From DASVUS01 sp036388675 (GTDB taxonomy: Bacteria > Armatimonadota > Abditibacteriia > Abditibacteriales > Abditibacteriaceae), in NCBI GenBank assembly GCA_036388675.1, contig DASVRI010000028.1:1-64000 (forward strand): DNA of 64,000 bases. The letters run 5' to 3'. Within the stretch, counting starts at the first letter, position 1; each line of letters opens with the position of its first letter. A program made the translations under genes and the position numbers. The notes under the pieces were generated by a model. It worked only from the letters and a program-made list of their open reading frames with translations. It was not told the DNA's origin and searched no databases. Of the stretch, positions 7,892-16,219 are shown piece by piece.

Positions 7892-9154
7892 TTATGCACC
7901 GCGCATTAACCAGCCGATCAGTGCGCCGCCTGCCAGCAGCCACGTCGCGTTAAGCCGCGTGCGCAGCAACAGCACAAGCGACACGATAGCCACAATTATG
8001 GTTGCCAAATTGGTGAGTGATGAGCGCGCCAGAAGCATGGTGGCCCAGGCCATCAGGGCCAGTGACGCGGCGTTCACAGCATCCAGAAACCAGCGCATCA
8101 GCAGTGATGTTTTCAATCGTTCCATCAGCATCGACAGCAGAGCAACAAAAAGAAAAGACGGCAGAAAGATTCCAACCGTCGCTGCGACCGCGCCCGTCCA
8201 GCCGGCGATTTGAAAACCGATAAATGTTGCAGTTGTGAACACCGGGCCGGGCGTCACTTGCCCGATTGCCACGGCATCAATGAGTTGTCGCTGCGTCAGG
8301 AGTCGTGGCACGAGATCGGCCTGCAAGAACGCGATCAGCACATAGCCGGAACCATAAAGAATGGAGCCGATTTTCAGGAACGACCAGAACAACCCGGTGG
8401 CCGACGAAGTGAGCGGAATAACCGGCGCCAGAACCAGCAGCGGTGCGGAACGCGAAGCCGGTTCTTCACCAGGCCGGTCATCCTCTGTGCCGGACGTGAA
8501 GTCAGCGGGAGAAGCCTCTGCCGCACTCTGAGTACTCGTCGCGTTGTTATGCGGTGACGGGTGTGCGCTGCGTTGTGCAAACACGCTGGCGAGCAATCCG
8601 GCCAGGGCGGCCAGGCCAAGAACTGTGAGTTCATGCACACGCAGGGCCAACAGCGCGCAGGATGCCAGCGCCACCAGCCAGGCGAGCCGGTGTTTGAGCG
8701 CGGTTCCGGCAAACTTCCATAGCGCCTGCACAATGATGGCACATACGACCGGCGCCATGCCACGCAGCAGCCACTGCATTTGCGGCAGAGCGCCATAAGT
8801 TTCGTAAAGCCAGGCCAGCAAAAGCACAAGGCAAAATGCGGGCAGAATGAAACACACACCCGCCACGACCAGGCCGGGCCAGCCCGCGCGCAGTTTGCCG
8901 ATGTGTATTGCGAGTTCCGTCGAGTTGGGGCCGGGAATAAGGTTGGTCGCGCCAACGAGGTCGAGGAACTGCTGGCGCGTCATCCAGCCACGCCGCGTCA
9001 CAACTTCGTCTTCCATCATGGCGATGTGCGCCGCCGGCCCGCCAAAGGCCGTCGCGCCCAGGCGTCCGAAAAGCAGTGCCAGGTCGCGTAGCCGGCTTGT
9101 GTTGGAGCTTTGCGAGTACTCTTCGGGCGTTACGGCGGTATTTTTACTTCGCAT
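7892..9154 (-). CDS. chrA: Chromate transporter, ChrA family (two-domain)
   Basis: A 420-residue membrane protein with two homologous CHR halves of about six TM segments each. The first has FGRLGATAFGGPAAHIAMME and GATNLIPGPNSTELA; the second has FLKIGSILYGSGYVLIAFLQ and AIGQVTPGPVFTTATFIGF. These FG.GGP and PGP motifs are the family signatures. Members export chromate in proton-coupled fashion, but distant homologues may move other oxyanions. The two halves are joined by a poorly conserved linker (about residues 195-245) rich in Ser, Asp and Glu. It converges with the membrane-protein group upstream and is divergent from purM. Confidence 0.9.
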   Translation of the reverse strand: MRSKNTAVTPEEYSQSSNTSRLRDLALLFGRLGATAFGGPAAHIAMMEDEVVTRRGWMTRQQFLDLVGATNLIPGPNSTELAIHIGKLRAGWPGLVVAGVCFILPAFCLVLLLAWLYETYGALPQMQWLLRGMAPVVCAIIVQALWKFAGTALKHRLAWLVALASCALLALRVHELTVLGLAALAGLLASVFAQRSAHPSPHNNATSTQSAAEASPADFTSGTEDDRPGEEPASRSAPLLVLAPVIPLTSSATGLFWSFLKIGSILYGSGYVLIAFLQADLVPRLLTQRQLIDAVAIGQVTPGPVFTTATFIGFQIAGWTGAVAATVGIFLPSFLFVALLSMLMERLKTSLLMRWFLDAVNAASLALMAWATMLLARSSLTNLATIIVAIVSLVLLLRTRLNATWLLAGGALIGWLMRGA

Positions 9155-9294
9155 CGACGCTTAAGGATACCGCATCTTTGCGTTTCGACCCTTAAACTGC
9201 GTGTATTTAACGCACCATCTAACCACGCCCGATTTTGGCCTGCAACGCGCAGAAGATGGTATATTGCGTTCTGGAAAAGAGCGAGTCTTTCATC

Positions 9295-10341
9295 ATGAAA
9301 CAATCTTCAAGCGAGCACGCGACCTATGCATCCGCCGGCGTCAACATCGAAGCGGGTAACGAAGTCGTGCGCCGCATCAAACCTCACGTACAGCGCACAC
9401 GCATTCCCGGTGTGTTGGGTGGCATCGGCGGTTTTGGCGGGCTCTTTCAGCCCAATTTGGCGGGGATGCAGGAGCCGGTTCTGGTTTCGGGCACCGACAG
9501 CGTCGGCACGAAACTCAAAGTCGCGTTTGCGTTGGGCAAGCACGACACCATCGGCCAGGACGTTGTCGCCATGAACGTCAATGACGTGTTATGCTGCGGC
9601 GCGCGACCGTTGTTTTTCCTCGATTATCTGGGCGTCGGCCAGTTGGAAGTCGATGTCGCCGAAGCCGTCATCAAAGGCGTGGCCGATGGCTGCGCCGATG
9701 CCGGATGCGCGCTCATCGGCGGCGAGACGGCGGAGTTGCCCGGCATCTACACTCAGGGCGAATACGACCTGGTCGGCTGCTGCGTCGGCATCGTTGATAA
9801 GGCAAAGATCATCGACGGCTCCACCATTAAAGCCGGTGATGTGATTATTGGTCTGCCTTCCAGCGGATTGCACTCCAACGGCTACTCGCTGGCACGCAAA
9901 ATTCTGGAGCCGCTGGGATTCCAAACTCAAATCGAAGCGCTGGGCACCACGCTGGGCGAAGCGATGCTGGCACCAACAAAAATCTACGTGCGGCCTGTCT
10001 TGAGCGTGCTTGAACACGTCCAGGTCAAAGGCATCGTGCATATCACCGGCGGCGGCTTCTATGAGAACATTCCGCGCGTGCTTCCCGCAGGAACGCGTGC
10101 CGCTATTGAACATGGCTCCTGGCCGGTGCCACCGCTTTTTGCGTTGTTGCAGGAGCAGGGCAATGTCCTTGAACGCGAGATGTTTACGACCTTCAACATG
10201 GGCATCGGCCTGATTTTGGTGATCGAACCCGCACAGGAAGAAGCCGCCCGCCGAGTGCTTGGCGAGTACTCGATGGAAGCGTTTCGCATCGGCACCATCG
10301 AAGCCTGCGATGACGCGCCACACGTTACACTGCGCTCTTAA
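9295..10341 (+). CDS. purM: Phosphoribosylformylglycinamidine cyclo-ligase
   Basis: A 348-residue AIR synthetase, step five of purine synthesis, converting FGAM to AIR with ATP. Visible family blocks are YASAGVNIEAGNEVVRRIKP, GGFGGLFQPN, LVSGTDSVGTKLK (ATP/metal loop), GQDVVAMNVNDVLCCGA, LIGGETAELPG, GLPSSGLHSNGYSLARKI and HITGGGFYENIPRVLP. The length is normal. The chosen ATG (MKQSSSEHATYASAG) is closest to the conserved N-terminus; a longer frame upstream is possible. It stands alone, not in a pur operon. One GAGTACTC copy lies near its 3' end. Confidence 0.97.
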   Translation: MKQSSSEHATYASAGVNIEAGNEVVRRIKPHVQRTRIPGVLGGIGGFGGLFQPNLAGMQEPVLVSGTDSVGTKLKVAFALGKHDTIGQDVVAMNVNDVLCCGARPLFFLDYLGVGQLEVDVAEAVIKGVADGCADAGCALIGGETAELPGIYTQGEYDLVGCCVGIVDKAKIIDGSTIKAGDVIIGLPSSGLHSNGYSLARKILEPLGFQTQIEALGTTLGEAMLAPTKIYVRPVLSVLEHVQVKGIVHITGGGFYENIPRVLPAGTRAAIEHGSWPVPPLFALLQEQGNVLEREMFTTFNMGIGLILVIEPAQEEAARRVLGEYSMEAFRIGTIEACDDAPHVTLRS

Positions 10342-10416
10342 ATTGCCGCAAGCGACGCAACTCTGCGTCGGACGCCGGGCCCGGTTTGACGCCACAGCGC
10401 GTCGAGGAGAATTGTT

Positions 10417-11187
10417 ATGAGCCGTATCGTATCCTGTCGCACTGCCTGGAAGTTTTTACTTGTCCCCATGTGTGCCGCAGCTTTAGCTCTCACGAGCCGT
10501 GGCGTTACGGCCCCGGCGGGGAACTCAACAGCCAAACTGCCGCCCAACGGACGCATCATGTACAACATGAGCAGCGCGATGGTGAGCGGCTCCATGACCA
10601 TCTCATGGCTCCAAGGCGGCGCAAGAATGCGCCAGGACATGAACATGAAGACGTCCATGAGCGCACCACGAGGCCGTTCAAACGGAGGGCCGGCCACGAT
10701 AAAAGGCTGGACAATCTACGACGGCACATACGTGTACACCTACATGCCGATGATGGGCTCAGGTGGCGGTAAGCGTGTCATGCGCATGAAACTTCCGCCG
10801 GAGGTTTCACGCAGAATGATGATGGGCGGACTCAATTCGCTTGCCGGCCCGGCTGGTCAGAGCAAGGTCGTCGGAAAAGCGACGCTGCTTGGAAAACCGT
10901 GCCAGATTCGCGAGTCGACCATGAGCAACCAGCGCGTGAAAGCTCGCACCCGTCTCTGGATGTGGCAAGGTTTGCCGTTGCGCATAGAATCGACGATGCA
11001 AGTCAGCGGCATGCAAGCGGGACGTGCTCCGAACGCGGCGGCATCTCAGACACGCACCATCAGGACAAATCTTGTTGCTACCAAAGTCGATACATCCTCC
11101 AAGCCATCAGCAGCGCTTTTTAAAGTCCCGGCGGGCTACTCCGTTCAAGACATGCGGATGCCGACTTCGATGGGCCGCTTGCGCTAG
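10417..11187 (+). CDS. Secreted LolA-like/DUF4412-type protein, Met-rich
   Basis: A 256-residue protein with a signal peptide (WKFLLVPMCAAALALTSRG). The mature part looks like an antiparallel sheet of the LolA/LolB-like type: MSGSM-style short strands, then KGWTIYDGTYVYTYMPM, MRMKLPPEVS, KATLLGKPCQIRESTM and TRLWMWQGLPLRIESTMQVSG. These resemble lipoprotein-sorting folds (outer-membrane carrier or DUF4412). Methionine is unusually frequent. A GAGGAGAA site lies just upstream. It follows purM by 75 bp but is functionally unrelated. The substrate is unknown. Confidence 0.65.
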   Translation: MSRIVSCRTAWKFLLVPMCAAALALTSRGVTAPAGNSTAKLPPNGRIMYNMSSAMVSGSMTISWLQGGARMRQDMNMKTSMSAPRGRSNGGPATIKGWTIYDGTYVYTYMPMMGSGGGKRVMRMKLPPEVSRRMMMGGLNSLAGPAGQSKVVGKATLLGKPCQIRESTMSNQRVKARTRLWMWQGLPLRIESTMQVSGMQAGRAPNAAASQTRTIRTNLVATKVDTSSKPSAALFKVPAGYSVQDMRMPTSMGRLR

Positions 11188-11321
11188 AAGAGCATCCTGG
11201 CTAAGAGAGCGCCCTGGGTGACAGAGCACCCGCGCGAGACGAGCCAGTGCGAATTGAGTGAGTACTCGTGATGTGGCACTTCCTTATGGTCATGCGCGAG
11301 AACTCACTCGTCAGTTTCAGC

Positions 11322-11350
11322 TTGCCTCAGACGATGCGGGAGCGTATAAT
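11322..11350 (+). promoter_or_regulatory. Sigma70-type promoter of tRNA-Pro
   Basis: TTGCCT at 11322-11327 and TATAAT at 11345-11350 with a 17-bp spacer, 28 bp before the mature tRNA 5' end. Confidence 0.78.
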
Positions 11351-11378
11351 GTCTTCAGGTGGCAAATGCACCACCGTA

Positions 11379-11455
<77 letters not shown>

Positions 11456-11567
11456 AGAAACCTTCAAAACGTGCGTAAAATTGCGACTTTTATGCACAAA
11501 AGCTGTACAATCGTGAGGGTTTCCGAGCGTCTTTACTGCCCTTCCAAAATCAAATTTGGAGGGCAAA

Positions 11568-12569
11568 ATGCACAAAACAGCGCATACTTTCACCAGTTCC
11601 ACCGACGTGGACACAAGCCTCACCGTCGCGGACTTGGAGCGCCACGGGCGCGACTGGCTTTTCGATTGCGAATATCGCCAGCATTCTACACGCACCATAG
11701 AACTGCGTAAGTTTCTCACCGAAAAGCTGGTCTGGTTTCTACGCGAGCATGGCCACGAGCGTTGCGGTACATCCGAATTGAAACAGTTCCTGGTGTATAT
11801 CGGCAATGCACACGAATCGCCAAGTGGGCGATGGGGCAATCCACGTCTGAGGCGTGCGGTGCGATCTGTTACGGTGCTTGACTACTTTCGAGTACTCCGC
11901 ACATTCTTTGGTTGGCTCGTTAAAGAGGGTGTCTTGGAAGTCTCACCTGTTTCACGCATCGCGCCACCGGTCGCGCGTTCCAATCAAATTCAACCCTTTA
12001 CCAGTGAGCAGGTTGGCCTCTTGTTGCAGGCTGCACGTAAGTCACTGCATCCGCGCCGCGATGAGGCAATCCTTCTTTTCTTGCTCGATACTGGCGTGCG
12101 CGCCACCGAACTGTGCGAACTAAAAATGTCACAGTTGGATCTCGATGGCCGGCGCTGCACGGTGCGCGGTAAGGGTAATAAGACGCGAACCGTGTACTTG
12201 GGGCGGCGGACCGTCAAGGCCGTATGGAATTACCTCAAAGAAGATCCGCGTGAAGATGATGAGCCGGTGTTCGTGTCGGATCGCGGCACACGTGCCGGTG
12301 ATCCCCTAACCCGTTCTGGACTGCTTCAACTGATTCGACGGCTTGGCCGTGCTGCTGGTATTCAATCGGCTAGATGCTCCCCACACACCTTCCGGCATAC
12401 TTTTGCTGTTGACCTGTTGAGGTCTGGTGCGCACATCTTTGCGTTGCAGCAATTGCTTGGGCATACGAGCCTTCACATGACGAATCGTTATGTTGCTCTA
12501 GCTCAGGCTGACATTGAGAATCAACATCGACTGCACTCACCTGTAGACCGCCTACGAACTGGAAAATGA
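11568..12569 (+). CDS. Tyrosine recombinase/integrase
   Basis: A 333-residue integrase of XerC/D-like architecture: an N-terminal SAM-like core-binding domain (about 15-135), then a catalytic domain. Catalytic residues are visible in order: Arg in DTGVRATELCEL (about 178), Lys in VRGKGNKTRTVYL, HxxR in SPHTFRHTFAVDLL, His in LLGHTSLHMT, and the nucleophile Tyr in TNRYVALAQ. GGAGGG precedes the ATG at 11568. It stands 113 bp from attL, consistent with site-specific integration into tRNA-Pro. A GAGTACTC copy (11890) lies inside the gene. Confidence 0.95.
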   Translation: MHKTAHTFTSSTDVDTSLTVADLERHGRDWLFDCEYRQHSTRTIELRKFLTEKLVWFLREHGHERCGTSELKQFLVYIGNAHESPSGRWGNPRLRRAVRSVTVLDYFRVLRTFFGWLVKEGVLEVSPVSRIAPPVARSNQIQPFTSEQVGLLLQAARKSLHPRRDEAILLFLLDTGVRATELCELKMSQLDLDGRRCTVRGKGNKTRTVYLGRRTVKAVWNYLKEDPREDDEPVFVSDRGTRAGDPLTRSGLLQLIRRLGRAAGIQSARCSPHTFRHTFAVDLLRSGAHIFALQQLLGHTSLHMTNRYVALAQADIENQHRLHSPVDRLRTGK

Positions 12570-12590
12570 CTTGAGAAAGCGCAAATTATC

Positions 12591-13415
12591 ATGGCACTGA
12601 GACAAGGCACAGCAAGAGGCGAAAGGCGCAACACTACGGGTACTCGTAAGCCATCCGCGCCGCAGGTCCCAACAGAGGCGCCGGAATCAGGCGATTATAC
12701 CGAGCCTGCTTCGTTGCAACAACTGCGCGATGCACTCGATGAGCGCGAGCATGACATCGTGCGAATTGGTGCATTGCTCTTGCAGGCGCGCCAGGAAATG
12801 CAAGAGCAACTCTCTCGATATTTAAACACGGTAGATCGTTACAACCCAAGCAAAGCACCATATCGCATGAGCGAAGCCGAGTTCAGCCGCATGTTGCAGT
12901 CGTTCACCCAGGAAACACCGCCGTGGATACAACGGATTATCGAATACGCCACGCAGGTGCGGCGCCATCCCACGGTGCGCTGGGAAGATGTCGGGGCGCA
13001 GATCGGCCTGGCCGAACGCACCATGCGCACATACATACGCATTTCCAAGCTGCCCAAAGATGTGCAGGAAAGCATCGCCAGTGGCGAAATCAGCCATCGC
13101 AACGCTATCGCTATCGCCGGTATCAAAGACCCGGAACAAGTTCGCAAAGTCGCAAGTGAAGTAGTGACGAAGGGATTCACAAGTTCTAAAGCCAGGCGCT
13201 ATGCACGCCAGGTTAGGAATGCCGAACCCGCTCATGTCCCCGCGCTTCAAGACCTTGTAGCCGCCATAGACAGGAATGCTACAGCATTAAGATCTGATGC
13301 GAACGTTGACACGCAGAAGGACAAGGATCAACTCAGAGGACTCAAGCGAGAGTTGATTTTGTCGCACCGCAACCTCATTTCCGTAATTGATTTTCTTCTT
13401 GAGGAGTCCGGCTAA
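12591..13415 (+). CDS. ParB/KorB-like HTH DNA-binding protein
   Basis: A 274-residue protein. Residues 130-205 (VRWEDVGAQIGLAERTMRTY, then ISKLPKDVQESIASGEISHR) form a ParB-type helix-turn-helix with the 'L...V...I..G.IS..NA..I' continuation seen in ParB/KorB/Noc. The N-terminal ParB/Srx nuclease-like domain (GERRxR box) is not recognisable; instead there is a polar stretch and an amphipathic segment (LLLQARQEMQEQLSRYLNTV). It may partition, regulate or initiate replication of the excised element. It starts 21 bp after the integrase stop. Confidence 0.7.
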   Translation: MALRQGTARGERRNTTGTRKPSAPQVPTEAPESGDYTEPASLQQLRDALDEREHDIVRIGALLLQARQEMQEQLSRYLNTVDRYNPSKAPYRMSEAEFSRMLQSFTQETPPWIQRIIEYATQVRRHPTVRWEDVGAQIGLAERTMRTYIRISKLPKDVQESIASGEISHRNAIAIAGIKDPEQVRKVASEVVTKGFTSSKARRYARQVRNAEPAHVPALQDLVAAIDRNATALRSDANVDTQKDKDQLRGLKRELILSHRNLISVIDFLLEESG

Positions 13416-13499
13416 ACGCCTATCATCCCGCTGGACAACGCTTCAAAATATATTGCGGCGCACTGTGAAAAAATCGGCTTACGAGAGCCATAATTTTTT

Positions 13500-13513
13500 A
13501 TACTAATGAGTAT
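13500..13513. promoter_or_regulatory. Short inverted repeat, candidate operator
   Basis: ATACT-AATG-AGTAT, 28 bp before the start of the first small HTH gene and directly after an AT-rich TAATTTTTT stretch. It is a plausible autoregulatory operator, not demonstrated. Confidence 0.4.
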
Positions 13514-13541
13514 AAGTTGATCGTCTCGTGAAGGAGGCAGT

Positions 13542-13760
13542 ATGCAACACAACTGTTTACGGAAATTGCGCACTCAGCGTGGAGAATCCATCTGGGGATT
13601 GACTAGCCGCACTGGCGTCAGTGCGACCACAATTTCTGCCATCGAATGCCACGGATATCAGCCACGACAATCAACACGTGAGCGTATAGCTGCGGGCCTC
13701 GGTTGTTCGGTACACGATGTGTGGCCGGAACATAAAAAGGAGATGTCAACACCCACATGA
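13542..13760 (+). CDS. Small XRE-family helix-turn-helix regulator
   Basis: A 72-residue Cro/CI-type protein: LRKLRTQRGESIWGLTSRTG, then VSATTISAIECHGYQPRQST and AAGLGCSVHDVWPE, the standard five-helix XRE layout. GAAGGAGG lies just upstream. The stop overlaps the next start as CATGA, so the two small regulators are translationally coupled. Confidence 0.85.
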   Translation: MQHNCLRKLRTQRGESIWGLTSRTGVSATTISAIECHGYQPRQSTRERIAAGLGCSVHDVWPEHKKEMSTPT

Positions 13761-13936
13761 CGCCCGCTGCAAAAGCGCGGCAATCAGCCGGGCTAACCAT
13801 TGAACAGGCTGCCAAACGTGCGCGGATCGGGGTTGAGTACTTGCGGCGATTAGAGCGCCACGGTGGTGCCAGTTATGTTCTGGCGCGTCGCCTCGCTCGA
13901 CTCTATGGTGGGTGCAACATCATGACTTTTCTCTGA
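13757..13936 (+). CDS. Second small HTH-like protein, coupled to the first
   Basis: 59 residues, starting MTPAAKARQSAGLTIEQAAK and continuing RARIGVEYLRRLERHGGASY. The 'A.R..AGLTIEQAAKRARIG..YLRRLER.G' pattern is XRE-like with a recognition helix near residues 22-33. It overlaps the preceding stop by 4 bp (ATGA). The short C-terminus (YGGCNIMTFL) lacks the usual dimerisation helices, so it may act as a partner or antirepressor-like DNA-binding peptide. Confidence 0.65.
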   Translation: MTPAAKARQSAGLTIEQAAKRARIGVEYLRRLERHGGASYVLARRLARLYGGCNIMTFL

Positions 13937-14067
13937 GGGTATTTAGTCATTGAAGGGTAGTAAGACGCTAGAGTTCCGCTTGAGCGGGAGTCGCACCCGG
14001 CTTGAGCAAGATGCAACGCCCAAATCAATGAGACTGCGCCATGTGGCGCGCGCTGGGGCTGAAATGA

Positions 14068-14100
14068 AGCGCCCCCACCCGACTGTCATCGGAGGGCGCT
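14068..14100 (+). promoter_or_regulatory. Stem-loop just before the DUF3987 leader
   Basis: AGCGCCC at 14068 pairs with GGGCGCT at 14094; the loop is 19 nt. It ends next to the AAGGA ribosome site of the leader ORF and could be a terminator/attenuator or a translational control structure. There is no T run. Confidence 0.4.
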
Positions 14101-14113
14101 AAGGAAACCTTCA

Positions 14114-14254
14114 ATGGAGATTCTAAATTCTTCAAACACTGACGTCAAGCCACCTCCACACACCGAGATGATTAAGGAGCCAGACACAAACCTCTGCAGC
14201 AGAAACGGCGGTTTTGTCGGTTCTTCCTTTCAGGATATTGAAAAAAATTTGTGA
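14114..14254 (+). CDS. Short leader ORF overlapping the DUF3987 gene
   Basis: 46 codons from an ATG with AAGGA 9 bp upstream, ending at TGA within the A7-T3 run GAAAAAAATTTGTGA. The long DUF3987 frame is +1 relative to it and has no ATG near its start. Either this is a coupled leader peptide, or the two are one gene split by a one-base indel or frameshift at the A7 tract. The peptide is polar and Pro-rich with no domain I recognise. Confidence 0.4.
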   Translation: MEILNSSNTDVKPPPHTEMIKEPDTNLCSRNGGFVGSSFQDIEKNL

Positions 14255-15827
14255 GCCGGTGCCAATCGCGAGTGCGGACGAAGAGACACAAAGAGTACTT
14301 GCGGAAGCCTTCCGTGAGCCGCCCCGACCACTCACTGTTGACCTACTGCCGGTCTCGCTGCTTGAACCGCAATTAATACCGGAGCCGTTCCGTGAATGGC
14401 TTTTTGATATTGCCGATTCAATGAGCGTGCCGCTCGACTACCCTACAGCGGCAGCCCTTGTAACGACGGGTGCCACAGTAGGACGCCAGATAGCCATCCG
14501 GCCAAAGCGATACGACAATGGATGGAGCGTTCCCGGCAATCTTTGGGGCTGCGTCATTGGGCGCCCTGGAGCCCAAAAGACACCGGCGTGCGATGAAGCC
14601 TTGGCACCGTTGAAGCGCCTCGCAGCCGAACGGATGGAGCAATTCGAGGCCATCAAGAAAATTCACGAGGCACAGGAGTTAATCTCTGAGATCCACGTTA
14701 AGAACACCAAGAATGAATTGCAGAAGGCGATGAAACGCCGCGCTAGTGATGACGAACTTCAACACCTCGCTTTGAGCGCCACTGCCGAAAATGATTCGGA
14801 GCCACCCACATGTCGCCGTTACATTGCCAATGATACTACGATGGAAGCACTGGGGATGGTGTTGCTGGAAAATCCGCGCGGCGTCCTGGTGCAGCGCGAC
14901 GAGTTAGCCGGATTCCTAAAGTCCTTTGAAAAGCAGGGCCACGAAACCGACCGGGCGTTCTATCTTGAGGGCTGGAACGGGAACGGCGATTTTACTTTCG
15001 ACCGTGTGATTCGCGGCATTGGGCAGCACTTGAAGTCGGTGTGCATTTCAGTTTTCGGCACGACGCAACCCGGCGTGTTGGCACCGTTCCTTCGCAATGG
15101 CTCAGGCGAAAACGCCGACGGATTGATTCAGCGTTTTCAGATAGCAGTTTACCCCGACGCTGTGCCGTTTCGCCTATCGGATCGCCAGCGCAATGCTACA
15201 GCGAAAAACCGCGCGCACGCCATCTTCAAAGCGTTGGACGAACTTGACCCCGCTTCGATTGGTGCCACTGTCGATGACTGGTCGCCAATTCCCTACCTTC
15301 GCTTTTCGCCAGAAGCGCAGGCTCTTTTCAATGATTGGTGGAATGACCTTGAGACGAATAAGTTGCGAGCCGGGGAAGTACCTGCTATCGAATCGCATCT
15401 TGCGAAATACCGCTCTCTGATGCCCAAGCTGGCACTGTTGTTTCATTTGATTGAAGTGGTTGACGGCAAAGCTTCTGAAGTGGTTGACGTGCGTGCAGCA
15501 GGGATGGCAGCAGCCTGGTGTGATTATCTTGAAAGTCATGCCAGGCGCATCTATCAAATGGCTTATGACGGTGATCCAGAACCGGCTTTGAGATTGGCTG
15601 AGAGAATCCGCCAAAGCTTGCCGAACCCCTTTAAGCCGCGTGACGTGCTACGCAAAGGCTGGTCCGGTTTAGACACCTTCGATGATGTTCAACGCGCCTT
15701 GAATCTCCTCGAAGAGCGCGGCTGGGTGCAGAGCGTGATAGTCCCGGCACCGGGAGAAAAAGGAGGCCGACCCTTACAACAGGTCTATATCAACCCGCAA
15801 GTCTGGAAACAAGGCGGTGCGGAATGA
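14214..15827 (+). CDS. DUF3987-family protein (primase/helicase-like ATPase)
   Basis: A 537-residue protein from a TTG start, or shorter from a downstream start. Residues about 75-125 (MSVPLDYPTAAALVTTGATV, then NLWGCVIGRPGAQKTPACDE) contain the degenerate P-loop typical of DUF3987 ('G.PG..K[ST]P'). Later blocks are RYIANDTTMEALGMVLLENP, VLVQRDELAGFLKSFEKQGH and FGTTQPGVLAPFL. Such proteins sit in the replication slot of phages, satellites and plasmids. The C-terminus (FKPRDVLRKGWSGLDTFDDV) looks like a winged helix. Its stop overlaps the next start (ATGA). Start uncertain. Confidence 0.82.
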   Translation: MSVLPFRILKKICEPVPIASADEETQRVLAEAFREPPRPLTVDLLPVSLLEPQLIPEPFREWLFDIADSMSVPLDYPTAAALVTTGATVGRQIAIRPKRYDNGWSVPGNLWGCVIGRPGAQKTPACDEALAPLKRLAAERMEQFEAIKKIHEAQELISEIHVKNTKNELQKAMKRRASDDELQHLALSATAENDSEPPTCRRYIANDTTMEALGMVLLENPRGVLVQRDELAGFLKSFEKQGHETDRAFYLEGWNGNGDFTFDRVIRGIGQHLKSVCISVFGTTQPGVLAPFLRNGSGENADGLIQRFQIAVYPDAVPFRLSDRQRNATAKNRAHAIFKALDELDPASIGATVDDWSPIPYLRFSPEAQALFNDWWNDLETNKLRAGEVPAIESHLAKYRSLMPKLALLFHLIEVVDGKASEVVDVRAAGMAAAWCDYLESHARRIYQMAYDGDPEPALRLAERIRQSLPNPFKPRDVLRKGWSGLDTFDDVQRALNLLEERGWVQSVIVPAPGEKGGRPLQQVYINPQVWKQGGAE

Positions 15828-15955
15828 ACTATCTCACTCTCTTTCACACCGGCGAAGTTTTCAAACACTACGGAAAAGAAACTGACAAAACCGACAGAAC
15901 CCCGCAACAGACTCAGAAAAATCTAGAAGCCATCCCAAAACCTCCGTCGAGGTGA
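15824..15955 (+). CDS. Tiny ORF coupled to the DUF3987 gene
   Basis: 43 residues beginning MNYLTLFHTGEVFKHYGKET and rich in Lys, Thr, Pro and Gln. The ATG overlaps the DUF3987 stop (ATGA). The 3' half lies in a direct repeat and in the left arm of a 24-bp inverted repeat. It could be real by coupling, or the visible end of a gene interrupted by the repeat structure. Confidence 0.35.
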   Translation: MNYLTLFHTGEVFKHYGKETDKTDRTPQQTQKNLEAIPKPPSR

Positions 15956-16059
15956 TGTCGACACTCAGAGAAGCGCAAAAACGCCTGATTTTTTGCGACA
16001 TTGAGCCTGTTCAAAGGTCACGAAGAAATCACGCTGGAGGTTTTGGGATGGCTTCTAGA
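15922..16059. repeat. Perfect 24-bp inverted repeat, 90-bp spacer, with flanking direct repeats
   Basis: Arms 15922-15945 and 16036-16059 are exactly complementary (left arm starts TCTAGAAGCCATCCC). They are flanked by near-identical direct repeats of about 22 bp (15881-15903 and 16076-16098, starting ACTGACAAAACCGACA). The spacer contains GTCGA/TCGAC and a TTTTTT run. It could be an invertible segment, a large RNA stem or a replication/regulatory site. Confidence 0.9.
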
Positions 16060-16219
16060 AAGTCTTAGCGAATCAACTGACAAAACCGACAAAACCCGAT
16101 TTGATGTGGCTTTTTATCCCAGAGACCACTACGACATCAGCCTGGCTAGGCAACATGCGGTGAAAGAACGTGGAGAGATCCGCGAGTACTTACTGCAAAA
16201 ATCAGAGGAGGAACTATGA
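16001..16219 (+). CDS. Hypothetical small protein (doubtful start)
   Basis: 72 residues from a TTG: LGWLLESLSESTDKTDKTRF, then DVAFYPRDHYDISLARQHAV and a Glu-rich end. The frame opens inside the inverted repeat, so its real start may have been lost. Its stop overlaps the next ATG (ATGA), suggesting coupling. No domain recognised. Confidence 0.35.
   Translation: MSLFKGHEEITLEVLGWLLESLSESTDKTDKTRFDVAFYPRDHYDISLARQHAVKERGEIREYLLQKSEEEL

Noticed and set aside
9589..10395. 268-codon minus-strand frame over purM
   Set aside because: Antisense shadow of a strongly conserved gene; composition typical of antisense reading.
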